Shown one piece after another: positions 20,471-23,226 of a stretch of DNA of 23,226 bases (the stretch's first letter is position 1; every line of letters starts with the position of its first letter). Source of the stretch: Apostichopus parvimensis (lineage: Eukaryota > Echinodermata > Holothuroidea > Aspidochirotida > Stichopodidae); NCBI GenBank assembly GCA_000934455.1, contig KN884635.1:28503-51728 (forward strand), in the 5' to 3' direction. The notes beneath the pieces were generated by a model. It was given only the letters and a program-made list of their open reading frames with translations, was not told the origin of the DNA and did not search any database. The position numbers and the translations under genes are program-made.

Positions 20471-20990
20471 GTAAACACGATATCTCAAGAACGAAAGATT
20501 CCTGAACTTAAAACTTTGTATGTAGGTAGCACTTGGTAGTTCAATTACCCCTTTTGTTTTTCATGGATGTGAATGGTCATTTGAGGTCAAGAGAAGTGAA
20601 AGGCCGAGAAGTTTGTAAACAAGATATCTCAAGACGTAGAATATTCTTGAACTTCAAATTCGGTATGTTTGCAGCGCTTGGTAAGCAACTAACTCCTATT
20701 GTTTTTCGTGGAGGTCAAAGGTCATTTGATGTCGAGAGAAGTCAAGGGCTGAAAACCTTGTAAACACGATATATCAATAATTTAAAGTCTCTTGAACTTT
20801 AAACTTTGTATGGTTGGTAGCCCTTGGTGAGCAGATGATCCCTGTTGACTTTCAATGGAGATCAAACGCCGATGAAGTTAAGGGATGTCAAAGTCTGAGA
20901 AATTTGAAAATGCGATAACTTCAGAAGTTACTTGTACTTCAAAGTACTTGGTTTGTATATAGCCCTATTTAATTACATGTCTACAGTTTC
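20471..20990 (+). repeat. 144-bp tandem repeat, 3.5 copies
   Basis: The unit starts GTAAACACGATATCTCAAGAAC, continues with CTTGAACTTCAAACTTTGTATG-GTAG, CTTGGTGAG and TATTGTTTTTCGTGGAGGTCAAAGGTCATTTGA-GTC, and then repeats. Starts are near 20471, 20615, 20760 and 20906, so the spacing is 144-146 bp. The last copy is the most worn. Repeats with this core are, as far as I recall, common in marine invertebrate genomes. The plus-strand frame 20533-20763 spans two units only because the period is close to a multiple of three. It should not be read as a gene. Confidence 0.9.
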
Positions 20991-21194
20991 CCTCAAGGTC
21001 AATGGTCAGTTACATGTTACAGTCACAATAAGTCTGATTATGCAGAAGTGAATTTTGTTTGACATTCAACCCTATTTACATAGGTACGAATTAATCAATT
21101 ATGCTAGACTTGCCATTTCTGATCAGTAATTATTTTCTTCCTAAAATCTTGTATGTAACGTTTTGTCTCATATTGGCAAGGATCACTGAGTCAT

Positions 21195-21600
21195 TTGAGT
21201 TTCTGGTTACAAATATATAACACCCGTTTGTCGGATTATTCACAAAAAAAGGCGCCAACTCAATTTCGTAACCTTTTCCTTGCTCATGGGTATCATACAT
21301 TGATAATAGCAGCTGCCAACCAACGTGTCGATTACATCAACAGGGACACAGCTCTGGAGCCATGTTTTGATAGCATCTCCCTTGTGCTACTATTTCTACA
21401 ATATATGCAACCCGTTCGCCGGATCATTTACAAACATGTTAGTTCTTACTCGTAACCTGACCACCAAGTATTGGTATAGTATGCCCATCACAGCCTACCA
21501 CGCCTACCAACTTTTCGGATCACCTATTGGGGGCGTCACAACCACCAGCTATTTCTGCGGACACTCCAGCTACCTAACTATTCAGCCAAATCAGCAGATG
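21195..21600 (-). mobile_element. Two diverged direct repeats, possibly Harbinger transposase remnants
   Basis: Two segments about 190 bp apart share ACAA-ATATAT-AACACCCGTTTGTCGGATTATTCACAAA (21209 and 21400) and then TCGTAACCT at matching distance. On the minus strand the second copy reads LVGVVGCDGHTIPI. This is close to the GVxGCIDGTHIPI motif of PIF/Harbinger (HARBI1-type) transposases, whose Asp is catalytic, and both copies then read FVN-P-NG. Stops interrupt every frame. The duplication is clear, but the transposase assignment is weak. The long plus-strand frames here are probably incidental. Confidence 0.3.
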
Positions 21601-21643
21601 TAATACTTGTAATATGTTACCTTCAATAATTTAATGTTCATGA

Positions 21644-21805
21644 AAAGCACCTAGATTTGTGTTTTTTAACCAATATTTTTCAACTATCTCCACCAATGTT
21701 ATATATGTTATTGCTTGTAATGGTTGTAGCGTTCTTTATAACGTTGAAACAAAGCGGAGATTAAGGTACCGTATTACTGAACATTTGCGTTCTATTTGCG
21801 TGTGA
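21644..21805 (+). pseudogene. GIY-YIG endonuclease domain remnant, first type
   Basis: A 53-codon frame from 21644 to TGA at 21803-21805 reads NVIYVIACNGCSVLYNVETKRRL...RITEHLRSI from 21695. This matches, in order, the NVIYVI-C-GC-YIGET-L-R-H core of GIY-YIG nuclease domains found at the C-terminus of Penelope-type reverse transcriptases. The YIG is changed to YNV, which would remove the signature, and the frame stops right after the core. No reverse transcriptase is visible upstream, so this is a fragment. It is too short to be reported by length-based gene finders. Confidence 0.72.
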
Positions 21806-21839
21806 CTTGCGCGTTGCACACCATAAAGCTGGTTTAAAA

Positions 21840-22275
21840 TTCCCTTGTAGGGGCAATTTTATGTAGATCTGCAGTTGTATGATCTAGTAGGGGTCGAACT
21901 GCTGGTCTGATTGGTGATCTTTGAATTTTTGGATTGGATGATAGACTTCGGACTCAGAATCCAACTCATATATCGGCATTTCAGTATGCTCTTTTAAACA
22001 GCAATTCAACAACCAATCTTAATCTCTCAGACACGAACCAAAACACGGTACCAAAAAACAAACATCAGTGTCAAAATACGTAACATGGAACCTGAAAAAA
22101 GGGGAATAAGCTGCAATATAAGTAGGAATATAATACAGGAATCAATCAAACGCAAGCGTAAATCGGGTCAGTGCAACCTCTGCGTAGAAGAAAAGCTGAC
22201 AATCCTACGCCTTAAAGAGAAAAGAAAAAAAGCTCACATCAAAGTGTCGCCACGGTAACAAACCACCTAACCGCG
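21840..22275 (+). pseudogene. GIY-YIG endonuclease domain remnant, second type
   Basis: After a worn CPL-GN...AVVYD piece near 21843-21890, the frame at 21969 reads YIGISVCSFKQQFNN, then a stop at 22020, then SLRHEPKHGTKK...SKYVTWNLKKGE to a stop at 22107. A shifted frame gives GQCNLCVEEKLTIL at 22166-22207, and another gives SKCRHGNK at 22239-22262. The order YIG...FKxRFNNH...SxRHE...LSKYIWxLK...KCNLCxxEKxxI...CRHxNK is that of a distinct GIY-YIG family attached to retroelement reverse transcriptases in corals, echinoderms and similar animals. At least two frame changes and two stops make it inactive. The hAT element begins 28 bp after the end. Confidence 0.75.
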
Positions 22276-22670
22276 CTAGGAAGCAATAGGAGCACGCTAC
22301 CGTCAAGGGCGGCGGAAGCACTCTTAATCTGGGGGGGGGGGCACCAACGTCAAAGGGCACTTTGCAGAAATTCGATTGGACTGATGCAGCTTGATATTAA
22401 GTACCCTTTATAACTCTCATTGTATTATCTTATTTGCGTATACACATCACTCAAACGCCCAATAAGGAAAAAATGCATACTAGCACTGCAATATCCAATG
22501 TGCAAATTGGTAAACAAGGAACAAGTTTTCTTTTGAGACAATATTAGGTGAATCATGCTAATTGCTAAAATAGGAATCTGCCGAATTAGAGTTTATTTCT
22601 TGTTAAGAGCTTAACAAATGTTTCCATTCGAAATAGCTTTGAGTGTGACCCACAGAAATTCATTAATAGT

Positions 22671-22800
22671 CAGGGGCGTAGCCAGGATTTGCAAAGTTGT
22701 AGGCACGACTATCTGAGCGGAGCGCCACCATCGGTTGGTGTGGAGCGTACCAGAAAATGTTTGGTTTTACAAACCCCCCAGATGGCCGGAAACGGCCCTT
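22671..22800 (+). mobile_element. Fragment beginning CAGGGGCGTAGCCAGGATTT
   Basis: This 20-bp start followed by ACTATCTGAGCGGAGCGCCACC and a block ending GATGGCCGGAAACGGCCCTTCC looks like the end of another DNA-transposon family common in marine invertebrates. No matching inverted end is found to the right, so it is either a truncated nested insertion or an internal part of the hAT family itself. Confidence 0.5.
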
Positions 22801-22929
22801 CCCTAGTGTTCATTCTGGTTCCCTGGCCTCTTGCTAACTTGAGACACCTCATTCAATATCACTTTTAACCCCCAAAAACAAACGAGTTAAAATAGTACGT
22901 AATTCAATACTACATAATGTATTTAAAAT

Positions 22930-22967
22930 TAGCAAGGTACATGTACCTCTGTACATGTACCTTGCTA
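22930..22967. repeat. Perfect hairpin with 17-bp stem and 4-base loop
   Basis: TAGCAAGGTACATGTAC (22930-22946) and GTACATGTACCTTGCTA (22951-22967) are exact reverse complements around CTCT. The arm contains its own palindrome GTACATGTAC. It lies inside the hAT element and has no terminator-like T run. Confidence 0.9.
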
Positions 22968-23226
22968 GTCTTACTTTTCAACTTCTGGATACTTGTAGAT
23001 ACAAAGATAGGCCAGAAATGTCTTTGTTACAACTATAGCCAGTAATTGATACAACTGTAGCTAGTAAATGTTTATCGAAGAGGCTGTTTTGGAACTTGGA
23101 ACGCCGATCGTGACAACAACAGGCAACTGTGCTCCCCGGTTCCGCCGCCCTTGGCTACCGTTTACGTTCAGTTGTGTGACGATTGCCTTACAAGCGCGAA
23201 ACTCAAGTAACAACATTTTACCATAG

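Larger units (their letters stand above)
22296..23161. mobile_element. Non-autonomous hAT transposon, 850 bp, with 8-bp target duplication
   Basis: The element spans 22304-23153. Its ends are a perfect 14-bp inverted repeat, CAAGGGCGGCGGAA at 22304-22317 and TTCCGCCGCCCTTG at 23140-23153. It is flanked by an 8-bp direct repeat GCTACCGT at 22296-22303 and 23154-23161. An 8-bp duplication with a CA-RGGGCGGCGGA-like end is characteristic of the hAT superfamily. No transposase frame exists inside, so it must have been moved by an enzyme supplied from elsewhere. The intact ends and duplication imply a fairly recent insertion. Internal features are an 11-G run (22331-22341), a nested repeat fragment at 22671 and a strong hairpin at 22930. 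Confidence 0.92.

Noticed and set aside
20533..20763. 76-codon plus-strand frame
   Set aside because: It lies wholly within the 144-bp tandem repeat and exists because the period is close to a multiple of three.

Overview
This window is animal genomic DNA, most likely from a marine invertebrate deuterostome; my best guess is an echinoderm such as a sea cucumber. The reasons are composition and repeats: AT-rich, intron-like sequence with almost no long reading frames, eukaryotic splice signals, a TAGGCCTA-rich stretch, a 144-bp repeat built on a 'GATATCTCAAGAAC' core, and decayed LINE, Penelope-type and hAT elements. There are no bacterial features: no operons, ribosome binding sites or CRISPR. 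I found no tRNA or rRNA genes.

Layout. 1-2280 is non-coding apart from a perfect-looking fold-back hairpin at 1023-1148. 2280-4740 and 15060-17960 are two diverged copies of one roughly 2.5-2.9 kb sequence in opposite orientation, so together they form a large inverted repeat around a 10.3-kb interior. At the inner edge of the left copy is a convincing first coding exon (4774-4844) encoding a signal-peptide-like leader and ending in a consensus splice donor. A 47-bp minisatellite (5860-6375) lies downstream of it, followed by a good splice acceptor at 6391. The rest of the interior holds a decayed LINE on the minus strand (9420-11170, reverse transcriptase with YADD changed to YAKD), several short tandem repeats and two MITE-like inverted repeats.

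18142-19850 on the minus strand is the only substantial protein-coding block. It is a PC-esterase-domain protein of the NXPE/CPED1 type, about 570 residues in three frames, interrupted by two frame changes and lacking an N-terminal methionine. It is either a pseudogene, a terminal exon with sequencing errors, or a mixture of the two.

19860-23226 is a graveyard of mobile elements: a 144-bp tandem repeat, a possible Harbinger fragment, remnants of two different GIY-YIG endonuclease domains of Penelope-type retroelements, and an 850-bp non-autonomous hAT element with intact 14-bp inverted ends and an 8-bp target duplication.

The genes here do not form an obvious pathway. The two items most worth following are the large inverted duplication with the secreted-peptide exon at its inner edge, and the broken esterase gene lying just outside the other arm.
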